A DNA stretch of 64,000 nucleotides from contig JANUWF010001109.1 of assembly GCA_026120185.1 (NCBI GenBank), positions 1,666,001 through 1,730,000 on the forward strand, read 5' to 3'. The notes beneath the pieces were generated by a model. The model made no database searches and was not told the origin of the DNA. It worked only from the letters and a program-made list of their open reading frames with translations. Of this stretch, positions 20,892 to 32,860 are shown piece by piece (the first letter of the stretch is position 1; each line of letters opens with the position of its first letter). This stretch comes from Voacanga thouarsii (Eukaryota; Streptophyta; Magnoliopsida; Gentianales; Apocynaceae). The position numbers were made by a program, and so were the translations under genes.

Positions 20892-22602
20892 ATAAAGTTT
20901 AAATGGCTTAGGAAGTATGCTAGTCTAATAAAAATGGCCAGATAATTTTTAAGTTTGTACCTGTGATCCTTCGCTTTTTTCTGCTATGGGATAGATTTTT
21001 GTGAGCCTCATGATTGAGGTTTAGGATCCTCTATAATAGTTGATAATCGTGTAAGCCTGAACTAAAAGGCATATGCAGATGTTGTTTATGTTTTGATTCA
21101 TTTTGGTTGAGATTTGTAATAAAAAATGCCGCCTATGAGATCGCGAAGAAGAATTGTAGAAGAATTCTAAAAGAAAAGAAGAAGAACTGTTGAGCCGAGC
21201 CGCATGTGCGGAGCTGAGTCGCGTTGGGCTTCGTGGCTTGGTGTGCCTTGAGCCATAAGATGGCTCGGCCAAGCCACAGCTTGGAAGCCGTAGCAAGAAC
21301 CGAGCTGTTCCACGACTTGGTGCATTTGCACTGCGTCCTGGCCAGGATGTTATGCATCCTCCCCAGGATTTGGTCAAAATAGTGACCTAATTCGCGGGCA
21401 GGTACAGGCATGCTTGCAAGCGTGTGGGTGGGTCGGGTGGTCCGTGGGCCATGATTCGGTATGGCAGGTGTGCAAGGCCAAGGGGTATTTATTTTTATTA
21501 TTTTTTTCCCTTGTAATTTTTGCACAATTTCTTTTTCGGTTTTGGTCCCACACCAAACAAAATTATTATTTTTCCAATAGTTAATATTCACGAAATATTT
21601 TTGCATGAAAAATAATAGTAAAGAATTTTAGGATTAAACAAGATCATTAATTAATTTAATTAATGTATTTAATTCTATTCTTTGAGCACTTATGTTTAAA
21701 AAATAGAAAAGTATGAAAACGTTTACAGTTTTCTAGCATGCTATTTATTTCAATACCTATGTGCACATTTTCTGAAACACCAAAATCTTTAGGAATTTTT
21801 TACAAGAAAAAATATTTTTCTTTAAGTTAGATGGTTAATTTTAATTTAAACAAAAATTAATTCTATTTTATTATTTTAGAAGTTTTTATCCTTGACATAG
21901 AAAATATTTTGGATTTAAATATTTTCGTAAATTAAAATGAAAAACCATTTTAATTTATTTTCTCAAGGAAAAATTATTTTTGTCAAATAAAAACTTGAGA
22001 CAAAAGTCTTTAGAAAGTTTTAATGGAAAATTTTTGAAATCATTAAACTTTAAATTAAATAAAATTAATTCAAGAAAAATTCTCAAAAAGGTATAAATTT
22101 TGACATAGAAATTTTTGTGGGTTTAGATATTTTAATTTTAAATTAAAAGAGAAATTAGTGGAAATTTTTAAAGGATATTTTTCTGAGAAAACCTTTGTTT
22201 TAAAAAAACTAAGTGGGAGAGGATTCCAACAGCTCCACGGCTTCCATCACGATCCTCATTAGAGATCGTCGATCTCCTCGCGTCACCCTGGCGGTGAACC
22301 TGTATAGGATGGAGATACCATAAGTATCTAGAACTAATGAAAGAATGTAATTAATAATTCGAGACACGTACTATGATCGATCAGTCTATGTTGGAGGTTA
22401 TAGTGCAAAGTATGTTCATAGGAAATGAGAAGAAACGATCATCATCTTGTTGGAGTTATCTTCTAGATCATTACCTGGAAGAGAAATTAATTTGTGGTGG
22501 TTAATACACTTAGCTTAGGAAATTATTAATCTTTCCAAGAAACTATGTCAGTTTTCCTAAGAGCTAAATAAATCATATTAAAGATAATAATGATGAGGTT
22601 AA
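20892..22602 (+). other. copia C long untranslated leader
   Basis: No gene is seen in this 1.7 kb. Angela-type elements are known for long leaders before gag. A GC-rich island (about 21180-21490) with repeated GAGCCG/GGCTTGG-like motifs stands out from the AT-rich surroundings. Minus-strand frames over it (21021-21606) are only a by-product of its low stop density. Confidence 0.6.
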
Positions 22603-23873
22603 TGATAGAGGCTAAATTCATCACTACTTTCCTAATTATTTAAGGCTAATTTGAGATACTTTTGATTTAATAACTAGACGTATTCCTTCCTATTTGACAT
22701 TTTGCTTGTATAAAGTATTTTTGACGAATTTGTGCAGAATTGAGTTGATTTCGAGCAAAAAGTGGAATTTTCCAGCATGCATCGAGCACTAGGCTGGCAA
22801 CTGCACTAGGTGCCAAGTCCAATCTAGAAAATCAGAGAAAATAGAGCAATTTTTAGGAGCAAAATAGAACACACCTGGTGGCAGGTCCAGTCTGGATACA
22901 CAAATTTGGTATTTTTCAAATCCCACTCGGACAAGACTCCTTAAGCAAAGAATTTTGGCATTAAGAAAGCTAATTTAAACAAGAAAAACACAGGAAAAAG
23001 TAGTGAATTGAAGTATCCAAGCTAGCTAAAGAAGAATTCACCACTCAAATGAGGTTTTCAAGAGAAGAAGAAGGGCTTGTCTATGAGTTCTATCTTGTAT
23101 CCTTTGTTTACTTTTTTAGAACAATGATGTACTTAATATTTTGATTGTAATTAAATATTATTTTAGAGATTACAATTTTGAGTTAAATGGGATTTTGATC
23201 AATTCATTGTTATTCTTAGTATTTGATTACTTGTTATCAATGGTTATTGATGTGTTTTCTTCTAATTGTCTTGGGAAACGATGTTAGAAGTTCATTGCAT
23301 TGATTTCATGTTGGTTCGATCTTAATAGACTTGGGAAACGAAGTTAAGATTAAAGAACTAGAGTAATCAGAGATTGGTTGATTTCACCTAGAGTATAGGG
23401 TCATTGGCTAATTTCTTGTTTATGAGGTGTGAGTTTAATGCATCTTTTGGTTGCTTTGGTTTGATTCGAAAATCTGTTAAAATAATCAAGAGATAGGGGT
23501 TCCATAGATTGGGAAAGAAGTGGAGTTTATATAAGTGAGTTCATGACTTAGGAAGTGATTGAATTTTACTTAAGTTCCTTCTATTTTCATGAAATTGCAT
23601 TCTTGAGTTATATAGGTATATTTTGCTTATTTTTTCTTTTCATTATTTTATCACTTTGTTAGGTCGGTTAAACAATGAATGAAAAGTGATTTGTGTGTAC
23701 TTAGTCCTTTGAGGATCGATACTCGTTAATTCTCTATATTATGTTTGCGATGAGTATACTTGCCCGAATGTGTAATTTGGGATTAATGTTTTAATTAAAA
23801 TTTAACTAAGGAATGGATTTAAATTTAATGATTTTTATACACCCAAAATTTATGCATTAGTTAACTATTATCA
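22603..23873 (+). repeat. solo LTR of the F family inside copia C
   Basis: It begins TGATAGAGGCTAAATTCATC and ends AACTATTATCA, matching the ends of the F LTRs (TGATAGGGGCTAAATTC at 39886 and 52745). The middle also follows F: CTAATTATTT, GATACTTTTG, and the paired blocks with TTGGGAAACGA. No internal element sequence follows, so it is a solo LTR. The flanks GGTTAA and GGTTTA may be a worn target duplication. Confidence 0.75.
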
Positions 23874-23974
23874 GGTTTATTATGAGGATAAAGTGTACAA
23901 AATTAATTTATTTTTTCACAAAACTGTGAATTTCTAATATTTTTTATATTCTAAAATGGTTGTTTGGGGTTCTT

Positions 23975-24760
23975 TCAGTCCCTTAGCTATTAATTTCTAA
24001 GCGAATAAGCTAACGTATCCTAACTATATGGACTAGAAAAGGAACTTGTATATAATATTCACAACTGAAGAGTATATGTATGTCGTCTACGAAATCTGCC
24101 CGATAATCGGGGAGGGTTCTACCGATGTGGATCGAGAGGCTGAGAAGGCGTGGAAGAAAACTGACAAAATGGCATGCTACTATATGTTAGCCTCCATGTC
24201 TAATATGCTTCAGTCCAAACACGAGCACATAGCGACTACTTACGACATAAGTACATTTTTAGCCACGATATTCGCAGACAAGAGCTGAACCACAAGGCAG
24301 GAGGCTCTTCGAACAATCATCAATACCAAGATGGCTGAAGGAGCATCAATTAGGAAGTATATGCTCAAAATAATTGCTATTTTTGAGGAAGCAGAAGTCT
24401 TGAGGCTGTAATTAACCCCTAAAGCTAAGTGGGCATAGTTCTCGAATCTCTACTGGGCTCTTTTACTTAATTCAAGTTGAACTATAACATGAACAAGTTA
24501 AATATGAGTTTAATTGTGTTAATGAAATAGCTCCAAGGGACGAAGAAAGTCATGAAGCCACAAGAAAAAGCTATGCTACTTCTTTAAGAACTGGGCCCAA
24601 ACCCAGAAAGTTCAAGAAAAAGAAGGGTAATGCAGCACCCCAGCCCAAGTCCCAACCCAAAAACAAATCCAAGGGCAAATGCTTCAATTATGGAAAGAAT
24701 GGATATTGAAAAAATGAGTGTCCAGATCTTCAAGTTAAGAAAAATCTCACAGGTAATATT
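23975..24760 (+). pseudogene. copia C gag, broken
   Basis: The start resembles the L-x-x-PNY-x-D-W-K-R-N-L pattern of Angela/Tork gag, with a stop where Trp is expected. The open piece 24046-24288 continues it (YVVYEICP, then A-W-K-K-TD-x-MACYYMLASMSN). Downstream are an ALRTII-x-x-KMAEG segment and a zinc-knuckle relic, CFNYGKNGY, that has lost ligands. Confidence 0.8.
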
Positions 24761-24980
24761 TTCTATCTAAAGTCTATATCCATAGTTGGATCAACTTCTA
24801 CTTAGATTGTTGATTCAAGAGCTAATGATCACATCCTAACTTCTTGCAGGGGTTTAGAAATATAAGAAAACTGACAAACATGGACTATACATGGGAAATG
24901 GAGCACAAATATGGGCCCTTGTAGTAAGAGAACTGGAACTAGTTTTTTTAATGTAATAGAATAGTTATTTTAAAAGATAT
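24761..24980 (+). pseudogene. copia C protease relic
   Basis: The active-site stretch reads IVDSRANDHI, where the family has D-S-G-A-x-x-H, so Gly is replaced by Arg. Stops and frameshifts follow. The same region occurs in the E fragment at 54894. Confidence 0.75.
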
Positions 24981-26080
24981 TTTATTTGTACCTAGTTTTA
25001 GGTAGAATTTAGTTTTAGTTGCAAAATTAATAAGTCGAGGATATTCTATTTTTTTCCATTCTAGTATAACTATCAGTAGAAATGGAGAAGTTTTATATAC
25101 TGGGCACATTTATAGAAACTTATTCTTTATTAATCCTATTAACAATCAATTAAACAAAGCTCAATTTGAACTTTTAAATAGGAGGAGAAAGACTAATGTC
25201 AATGACTCATATCTTTGGCATCTAAGATTAAGTTATATTAACTTAATCAAGATTCAGAGATTAATCCATGATGAGTCTTTTGGCTTATTAAGATTGAGAA
25301 GTTGGTCTCAGTGTGAATCCTGTCTTAAGGTCATTTACCCAAAAGGCGGATAGGGTCAATGAGATACTGAGTCTTGTTCATACTAATTTATGTGGTCCTT
25401 TATCTACACCAGTCATCATCTTCACCGATGATTGTACTAGATATGGTTATATTTACCTGATGAGATGTAAGTCTGACTCTTTTGACAAGTTTAAAAAGTT
25501 TAAGGTTGAAGAGGAGTGTCGGACAGGTAAACTAATCAAGACTTACGATCAGATCATGGTAGAGAGTACCTCATTGGTGAATTCAAAGATTATATGGTAC
25601 ATCATGGAATAGTATCTCAACTCTCTGCGTTGGGAACACCCCAACAAAATAGAGTAGCTAAGAGAAGGAACAGGACATTGATGGAATTGGTCTGAAGTAT
25701 GATGTCTCATGCTACTCTTCCGGTATCCTTTTAGGGATATGCCTTGGAAACAGCAGTATATATTCTAAAATTAGTGCCTTCCAATTGAATACCTAAGACG
25801 CCCTATGAGATGTGGATTGGGTGTAAGCTAAGTCTAAATCATCTCAAGATATGGGGTTGTCCAACTTATTTACTGATCAAGGGAGACAAGTTAAAATTAA
25901 GATTAGAATTATACTATTTTGTTAGGTATTTAAAAGGAACAAAGGGTGGTTACTTTTATCATCCCAATGAGCAAAAAGTACATGTGAGTACTAATGCTAG
26001 ATACTTGGAGGATGATCAAAGCATATCCACTAAATGTTCAATAAGGTTGAAACTTGAGGAGAATTTATCTTCTTAATCGA
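24981..26080 (+). pseudogene. copia C integrase, broken
   Basis: The zinc-binding part appears as LWHLRLSYINLIKIQRL, with one His replaced, followed by C-x2-C (CESC). The core follows as LSLVHTNLCGPLSTP, where the first catalytic Asp is Asn, and FTDDCTRYGYIYLM. The second Asp region is frameshifted. The C-terminal LKIWGCPTYLLIKGDKL and the GYFYHPNEQKVHVSTNARYLE stretch are readable at 25810-26076. Confidence 0.82.
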
Positions 26081-26990
26081 CTTCTTCTAACCCAATTATA
26101 GAATAAGAAGAGGCACAACCTCAGGAACCTGTACAGACGGAGCCTCATCATAGTGGAAGAGTATCTAAGGTTCTAGAAAGATAGACTGGAGAGGTTTTTA
26201 ATCTAGTTTCCAAACATCAGAAATAAAATCCCACTAGATACGAGGGGGTTATTGCTAATGCCGATGCAAACTTATAGCATGAAGCAATGAAAGTCGAAAT
26301 TGAGTTTATGTACTTCAATCAGGTTTGGAATCTTATAACTTCACCTGAAGGGATAAAATCCATTGGATAAATGAGTATACAAGAGAAAGAGGGGACCGAA
26401 TAGAAAGGTAGAAATCTTTAAAGTTAGGTTTGTGGCAAAAGGGTACAATTAGAAAGAGGGTATCGACTATGAGGAAGCCTTTTTTCCGGTAGCCATGTTT
26501 AAGTCCATTCGTATCCTCCTTACCATCGCATGTCATTATAACTATAAGATATGGCAAATAGATGTCAAGACGACATTTTTAAATGGCCATCTTAGTGAAG
26601 ACATCTATATATCCCAACTAGAAAGTTTTATTGCTAAGAGGCAGGAACATATGGTTTGTAAGCTTAAGAAATCCATTTATGGACTTAAGCAGGCATGCAG
26701 AGTATGGAATATTCATTTTGATGAGACTGTAAAATCTTATGGTTTCATTCAAGACAAAGATGAACTATGTGTGTACAGGAAACTGAAAAGCATAAACTTG
26801 ATTTTTCTTGTACTATATATAGATGACATTCTACTCATTAGAAATGATGTACGAACACTATTATCTACTAAAGTTTGGCTGTCTAGTCAATTCAGTATGA
26901 AGGACTTAGAAGAAGCCATTACATTCTCGGAATCAAGCTTTTTAGAAATAGGAAGTAGAGAATTTTAGGATTATCTCAAGCTACATACAT
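26081..26990 (+). pseudogene. copia C reverse transcriptase, broken
   Basis: The best-preserved part (26495-26968) shows the RVT_2 motifs in order: SIRILLTIA, QIDVKTTFLNGHL, EDIYISQ, KKSIYGLKQA, and the catalytic YIDDI near 26817. Upstream, the YEEAFFPV region and the K-x-R-x-V-A-K-G-Y block are frameshifted and contain stops. Confidence 0.88.
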
Positions 26991-27719
26991 TGACAAGATA
27001 TTGGCTAAAGTCTCAAGAAAAAAAAATTAAATGAGTAGGATTCCCTATACTTTAGCTGTGGGAAGTCTCATGTACCCCATGTTGTGCACTAGGCTAGATA
27101 TCTACTTTATCGTAGGCTTAGTTAGCAGATATTATTCAAATCCTGGGGAGGTTCATTGTCAAGTTATAAAGTATATTCTTAATTACCTTAAGGGAATGGG
27201 GGATTATATACTTGTTTACAGGGTTGATGATTTGGTTTCTATAAGATACACAGACTTAGACTTCCAGACGGATAAGGATAAGAAAAAATCCACTAGTGGA
27301 TATATCTTCACCTTATCTAAGTGGATATTTTATGGAGGAGTATTAAGCAATCTTGCAATGCTGACTCAACCATGGAAACTAAGTATGTGGTAGCTTCGGA
27401 GGCATCCTAGGAAGCAGTCTGGCTCTGGAAGTTCATTTTAGAATTTGGAGTCATGCCACAGATGGACAAGCTAATTGTGATGTATTGCGATAACACTGGC
27501 GTAGTCTCGCAATCTAAAGAACCCAGGTACCATAAAAAAGGGAATCACACTGAGAAGAAGTACCACCTGATTTGGGATTTCATCCAAAGATGGAAAGTTG
27601 TGGTGAAACAGATTGCCTCGGAGAGCAATCAAGCAGATCCCTTCACCAAGCTTTTAGCTGAAAGAGTCTTCAAAAGATACTTAAACGCCATAAGGGTTGG
27701 TACATATGGACTTACTTAG
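26991..27719 (+). pseudogene. copia C RNase H and Pol end
   Basis: 27031-27393 carries the RIPY-x-x-AVGSLMY start and the Y-T-D-L-D-F..DKKKSTSGYIFTL core. A frameshift near 27390 breaks it, and 27453-27719 continues with MYCDNTGVVSQ, YHKKGNHTEKKYHLI and the DPFTKLL end. The stop at 27717 precedes the polypurine tract AAGTAGGAGA at 27730-27739. Confidence 0.88.
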
Positions 27720-27740
27720 TCTTAGGTCCAAGTAGGAGAT

Positions 27741-29643
27741 TGTTGGAATGTATGCCCTCTTAGACTAGATTTCTGATGTAATTTTTAATTATATTAATAA
27801 AAGTTTTAATCTCAGAAATTATTTGTGAATTTTTCTATTACTTTTTGTGCACATTTTCGTTGGAAAAGACCCATTGTATTTAAATAATGGCTCATTTGAA
27901 TGAATGTCTTTCACAGTAATGTATGGACCATGGGTTTCTTAACACATATACTTTCGTTCTTAACCTGATGATGAGAATGGAAATCCCATCATGGCAAAGT
28001 TATTTTATTATGAATTCTAAATGTGGAATAGCTTACCTTTAACCAATAAGTCATCTTCTCATTTCATAACACAAGCGTATTTCGAATACATAGAACTAGA
28101 TCTGTAGTAGTGGTTTCTAAAAGTATTATATGATAAAAACCTAGACTACTATTGCTAGAAGCGTATAGTTTATACTCTACAACTTGAGAATGAGTTGGTG
28201 GTCTGACAAAACTAGAAGCGTATGTTTTGATGTACTATATTTGAGGTTCTATTCTAGGACCAATATACTTATATATTGGATATACGTAGTTAGTTAGTTA
28301 GTTAAGATAGACTTGTACAAGATAGCTTCTATACTATATCGCCCCTTGTGGTTGTCCGAATGATTTAAATATTCAGTGCCCTAGGGAACATGACTTGGAT
28401 AATTGCTTTAAGGTAACTCCCTTAGAAAGAAAAAATATTTCAAGAAGTCGTGGATTATTGGATTAGAAGTCTAAGAATGGTAGATGTCTTTTAGAGAGAT
28501 ATTAGTACACTTCTTTATCTCTAAATGAATGGTGATGTGTAGATGGGTATTTTAATTATTACACCTATAGCTCAGAGACATTGCTAACGTAGTATTATCC
28601 TTGTGGTAAATATTTCTTTATGATAATATTAAAAAATATTTAAAATATAAAATATAGCTATTTGTATAGTAGGAGTATTTTGATCATTTTAATAATCAAG
28701 ACGATGTGTCTTTTTAGTCCTCAAAATAGTCCATTAGTCTTAATTATTTTTTGGATTGAGGAAATGGTCTTGGTTAAAGAGAATTTTATTTTATTCAGAA
28801 AGTCTAATTTATTATTGAACTGAAATAAAATAAAAGGACGAGAGAAATTAAATTAAATTTATTATCTGGTTTAATTAGTTAATTAATTATTCAGGGCTTA
28901 ACTCTAGATTGAATAATTTGAAAAACTAACCTATGCCTAAACTAGATAAAAGGTTTGAATAATTTTTCTGGTCTATTTGGGCTCATTAATTATTTATTGG
29001 GTTATTTTTATAAGTCCAGAAAATAAATAATTATGGTTTATTATTTATGGGCTCATCGAGTCTAAGGAAAATAAAAAAAATATTTTATGGCCCAATAGCC
29101 TGGACCAAAGGGTTTTTATTATTCACAGAACAAAAGGATTTAGGATTAGCTAAACATCTTCTATTGATATCATCTGAATGATCTTAAAATACTAGAATCT
29201 CGAGAGTGAATGTTATCAAGACAGCCGTGTATATTGTGATACACACGACTATGAGGAAAAACAAGTCTGGTTTTTAATTCCCTCTCTCGATTTCTTCTTC
29301 CTCTTCCTTGATACTGCTAATTGATAGTAGAAAGTCAAGAGAAATATAGACTGGTTTTCCTCGCCTAAAATGTTTCACCAATAAAGTTTTAGGTGGAGGA
29401 ATATTCCGAGAATTGAGAAGCTTCAGCGTTTATGCAAGTAAGAAGAAGTAGATGGCTAATGGGATTTGAACCAGAAGTTTCAACATGTAGAGGAGAGATT
29501 CCTGTTGTTCAGTCATCCTCTTCGGCACAAAAAAAAAAATTTAAAGTGCAACGGTAAAAGAAAAATTTTCTGCTGTGTATTTTCCTACGTTTTTTGCTTG
29601 TGTTTTTCTAGTGAGCATGCTTCACATTCTTTTTAAAGCTGCA
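27741..29643 (+). repeat. copia C 3' LTR
   Basis: The LTR is 1903 bp, from TGTTGGAATGTATGCCC to AAAGCTGCA. It aligns with the 5' LTR throughout but with many substitutions and small gaps. It is followed by ACCAAT and then the resumed H LTR. Confidence 0.88.
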
Positions 29644-29649
29644 ACCAAT

Positions 29650-30930
29650 GGCTATCATTTTAGATGCCACCTTGCATGTTTACATCTTACTGTGAAAATC
29701 ACATTACATGACGTCGTTAGAGAGCTGATGTCATTAATGCAAAGCATACACGCACTGTGTATAACATCCTAGGCGATGTCGTGCAATATCGTAGTTAGCC
29801 CCTATTCAGCATATTTTAGAGATTCTTAAGAGGAAACTATAAATACCTTTTATTTAGGGCATTTCAAGGAAGCGCCACAGGAGGTATACATCTGAAAATC
29901 CCTTGGAAACATCAAGGAGAGGTGGAAGAAAATATTAAGGCTAGATTGAAAAAGAAGAAGAGTATCCCAAAGAGAATACAAAGTAGAAAAATGACACTTG
30001 TCTATGAGTTTCCCTTACTTTTTCTTTTTAATTATGATTTGGTGATATTTATATTACATAGATCTAATTATAATTAAAGGGTTGTACCCTAATTTGATTT
30101 TCTATTAGATTATCATTTTATTAATTAAATCGTTTTGTAGTATAATCTATCACTTGGGCTTATTTGATTGAATTAATCGATTGGATCATTTTTATTTTTT
30201 ATTTTTTTACTTTGGCAAAAAGGATTTATGATATGGATACCCGTTTTATCAATTCAATAGATTAGTTTTCCTTTAATCAACTTGAGAAAAGATTTGGGGG
30301 ATGAGATCTTTGTGATGGATGGAGTTGTTTAGTTACCTAGAGAAGGGGCTTTACACTTTTTGGCTTTAGATTTGTGAACCTTTGATTTTAATATTTCTTG
30401 GGTTTAATTGATATAATAGAGATATCTATAGGTTGGGCTCAAAGATACAAAACTTATTACTTAAGAAACAATGGGTTTCTGCATTTTGGGGCCTTTTACT
30501 AATACTTAGATTTTGATTCAATTGATTGAGTAATGGTTGATGCATGATGATTATTGGGAGAATTCACTTTAATTACATGACTAATCTTCTTTTCTTACTT
30601 ATATCTTCTTCTTGTGGCCTTTTAGACTTTATCTTGTTATTAGATTGATGTATTCTTGTTGTGCTCATTGATAATTAGTTATAATTAATGATAGTTAGTG
30701 ACTTTATTTCTCTATTTTAATTGATTAAACAATTAAAAAAGGTGGAAATAGGGGTAGTTGATGTGGTTTCTAGAGATTCTTTGATATTTACTAACACAAC
30801 TCTATACTACATGATGAGTATACTTGCCCAAATTTGCGTATTATGTGAGTTAATTTGGCATTTTAATTTAATTCTTCATTGAACTTTGGAAGTATTTATC
30901 TATCACACAAGCACATGAAAATAAATATCA
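29650..30930 (+). repeat. element H 5' LTR, second part
   Basis: It aligns with 37285-38419, beginning at CTATCATTTTAGA and ending AAATATCA. It includes a TATAAATACC motif at about 29848-29857, also present in the 3' LTR, which is a candidate TATA box. The primer site follows the end. Confidence 0.85.
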
Positions 30931-30936
30931 AGTTTT

Positions 30937-30954
30937 TGGCACCGTTGACGAAGA
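30937..30954 (+). other. element H primer-binding site, tRNA-Asp type
   Basis: TGGCACCGTTGACGAAGA matches 14 of 18 bases of the tRNA-Asp site TGGCGCCGTTGCCGGGGA used by Tat/Athila-branch gypsy elements. It lies six bases after the LTR end. Confidence 0.8.
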
Positions 30955-31235
30955 ATCAATCGTCAATATCTTGAAAACACTTGAGTTTTGTTGATTAAAT
31001 CTTTGTTTTAGCTTGTTAGTACCTTTAATTTTTACTTTCCTTAGGTAATTGATATATTCTTTTTAGGATATTTTGATTTTAGATGTTTTCACTTTTGCAT
31101 TTTTTGTTTTATTGATTTTTTTGTGAATATTTGTAATACTAACTTTTGCTTTAATTCTTGATATACTTATTTAATTCATAGCTTATTTACTCTTTTTAGA
31201 TTCATTGATTTATTCGTGTTACGTCAATTCTTTGG

Positions 31236-31237
<2 letters not shown>

Positions 31238-31321
<84 letters not shown>
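31238..31321. repeat. (ATT)n microsatellite
   Basis: About 28 ATT units run without interruption inside the leader of element H. Confidence 0.98.
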
Positions 31322-31599
31322 CTTGTTTCTTTTGATTTGATTAGTTTAATGTAGATTACTAGTAGATGAGTTTCTTCTTCTTCTTCTTTTTTTTTTTTTT
31401 TTTGTTTGTTTTATTCTGTAGGAAAATTTTTGTGTGTGTATAGAAGAGATTGTGGTACGAAATTGGTTAATTTGATCATGAAATAAAAAGGACTTTTCAG
31501 AGATTGCGTAAGGAGCAAAAACAAAGAGCTTTGAAAGTTTTTGAACAAATAGATACTTCAAATCAAATGGGTAAAAGGATGGAGGTAAATCAATGAGCT

Positions 31600-32860
31600 A
31601 ATGGTAATGACTAGAGAACAATTTGTGACTATGCTAGACCTACTCTTTCAGGTACGAATTCAAATATTGTGAGGCCTAGAGTTGATGTTAACAATTTTGA
31701 GATCAAGCCTAATTTTATTCAAATAATATTCAACAAATGCTTCATTTTATAGATTGCAAGATGAAGACCTTAATGCTCATTTGGCGACATGCCAAGAGAT
31801 TTGTAATACCCTTAAGCTCAATGGTATATCAGAGTATGCTATACGGCTTAGGTTACTTCTATTTTCCTTAAGAAACTAAGCAAAGTTATGGTTAAAATCT
31901 TTACCAACTGGATCTATTACAAAATGAAAACAATTAGTTGAGAAATTCCTTACTAAATACTTTCTTCCAGCTAGGGTAGCTAAGTTAAGGAATGATATTT
32001 TCTCATTTTCTCAATCGGAGAGAAACAATTCATGATTCTTGGAAGAGGTATAAGGAAATGATCAGAAAGTGTCCCTATTATGGTCTTGATCTTAGATTAT
32101 AAATGTTAATTTTTTATAATGGGCTGAATTTTTCTTCTAAACAAATGATTAATGTCTTATTGGAAGGTACACCTTCTTCAAAGACTCTTATTGGGAGGTA
32201 CACCTTCTTCAAAGACTCCGGAAGAGCTTTTTGAGTTGATAGAAAATATTGCTTTGAACAACTACTCACGGGGCATGTAAAGGGTAAGAGCTAAAATACA
32301 AGGAATGCATAATGTAGATGCTATAGCTTCATCGGAGGTAAAATTTGAAGCACTCACAAGAAACGTGGATAAGATGAATACAAATTCTCAAACACAAGTT
32401 ATGAGCTGTGACTTTTGTAGAGGAGGACATCCTAATCACGAATGCTAAGGAGTGGGAATTGGAAATGAATAACAACTTGAACATGTTTATTACTTGGGGA
32501 ATGCAAGACAAGATAATACTCCTTTTGGCAACACTTACAACCCAAGTTGGCATAATCATCCAAATTTCTCATAGAATACTCAAAGATAAAATTAAGTGAG
32601 GCCACGGGATGTGCAAGTAAATTTTGTCCTAAGACCTCAAGCCCCGATGCTATCCGTGCTTTACCTCCACCACTTCTATAAGTACTACTAAAACCATCTT
32701 TGGAGGATTTAGTTGTTAAATTAGTTGCTTCCACAACACATGTTTCCAAGGTGTTGAAGCGTCAATGAAAAACCAAGAATTGGACAGCTTGCCATGATAC
32801 TTTCTAAGAGACAAATGGAAATAATGTCAAGAAACACTAAAGGCAATCCATGTGATAAAC
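31600..32860 (+). pseudogene. element H gag, broken
   Basis: The plant gypsy gag pattern is clear across frames: NNFEIKPNFIQ, then AHLATCQEICNTLKLNG-like text, IRLRL-x-x-FSL-R, W-L-K-SLPTGSI, KFLTKYF, RKCPYYGL and NGLNFSSKQM. A zinc-finger-like CDFCRGGHPNHEC follows near 32411-32449. A 31 bp tandem repeat lies at 32166-32218. Beyond it, an RIGQLA-x-x-LSKRQME linker leads normally to protease, but no protease follows. Stops are frequent. Confidence 0.8.

Larger units (their letters stand above)
18983..29643 (+). mobile_element. Ty1/copia retrotransposon C (Angela/Tork-like), nested in H
   Basis: Two 1.9 kb LTRs flank gag, protease, integrase, reverse transcriptase and RNase H in copia order. 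It sits in the 5' LTR of H: the host sequence resumes at 29650, and the flanks ACCAT (left) and ACCAAT (right) look like a target duplication with one extra A. A solo LTR of the F family interrupts its leader. All coding parts are broken, and the two LTRs differ at many positions, so it is old. Confidence 0.88.

Noticed and set aside
21021..21606. Minus-strand Ala/Arg/Pro-rich frames
   Set aside because: They arise from the GC-rich leader island of copia C; overlapping frames are open together, which argues for composition rather than coding.
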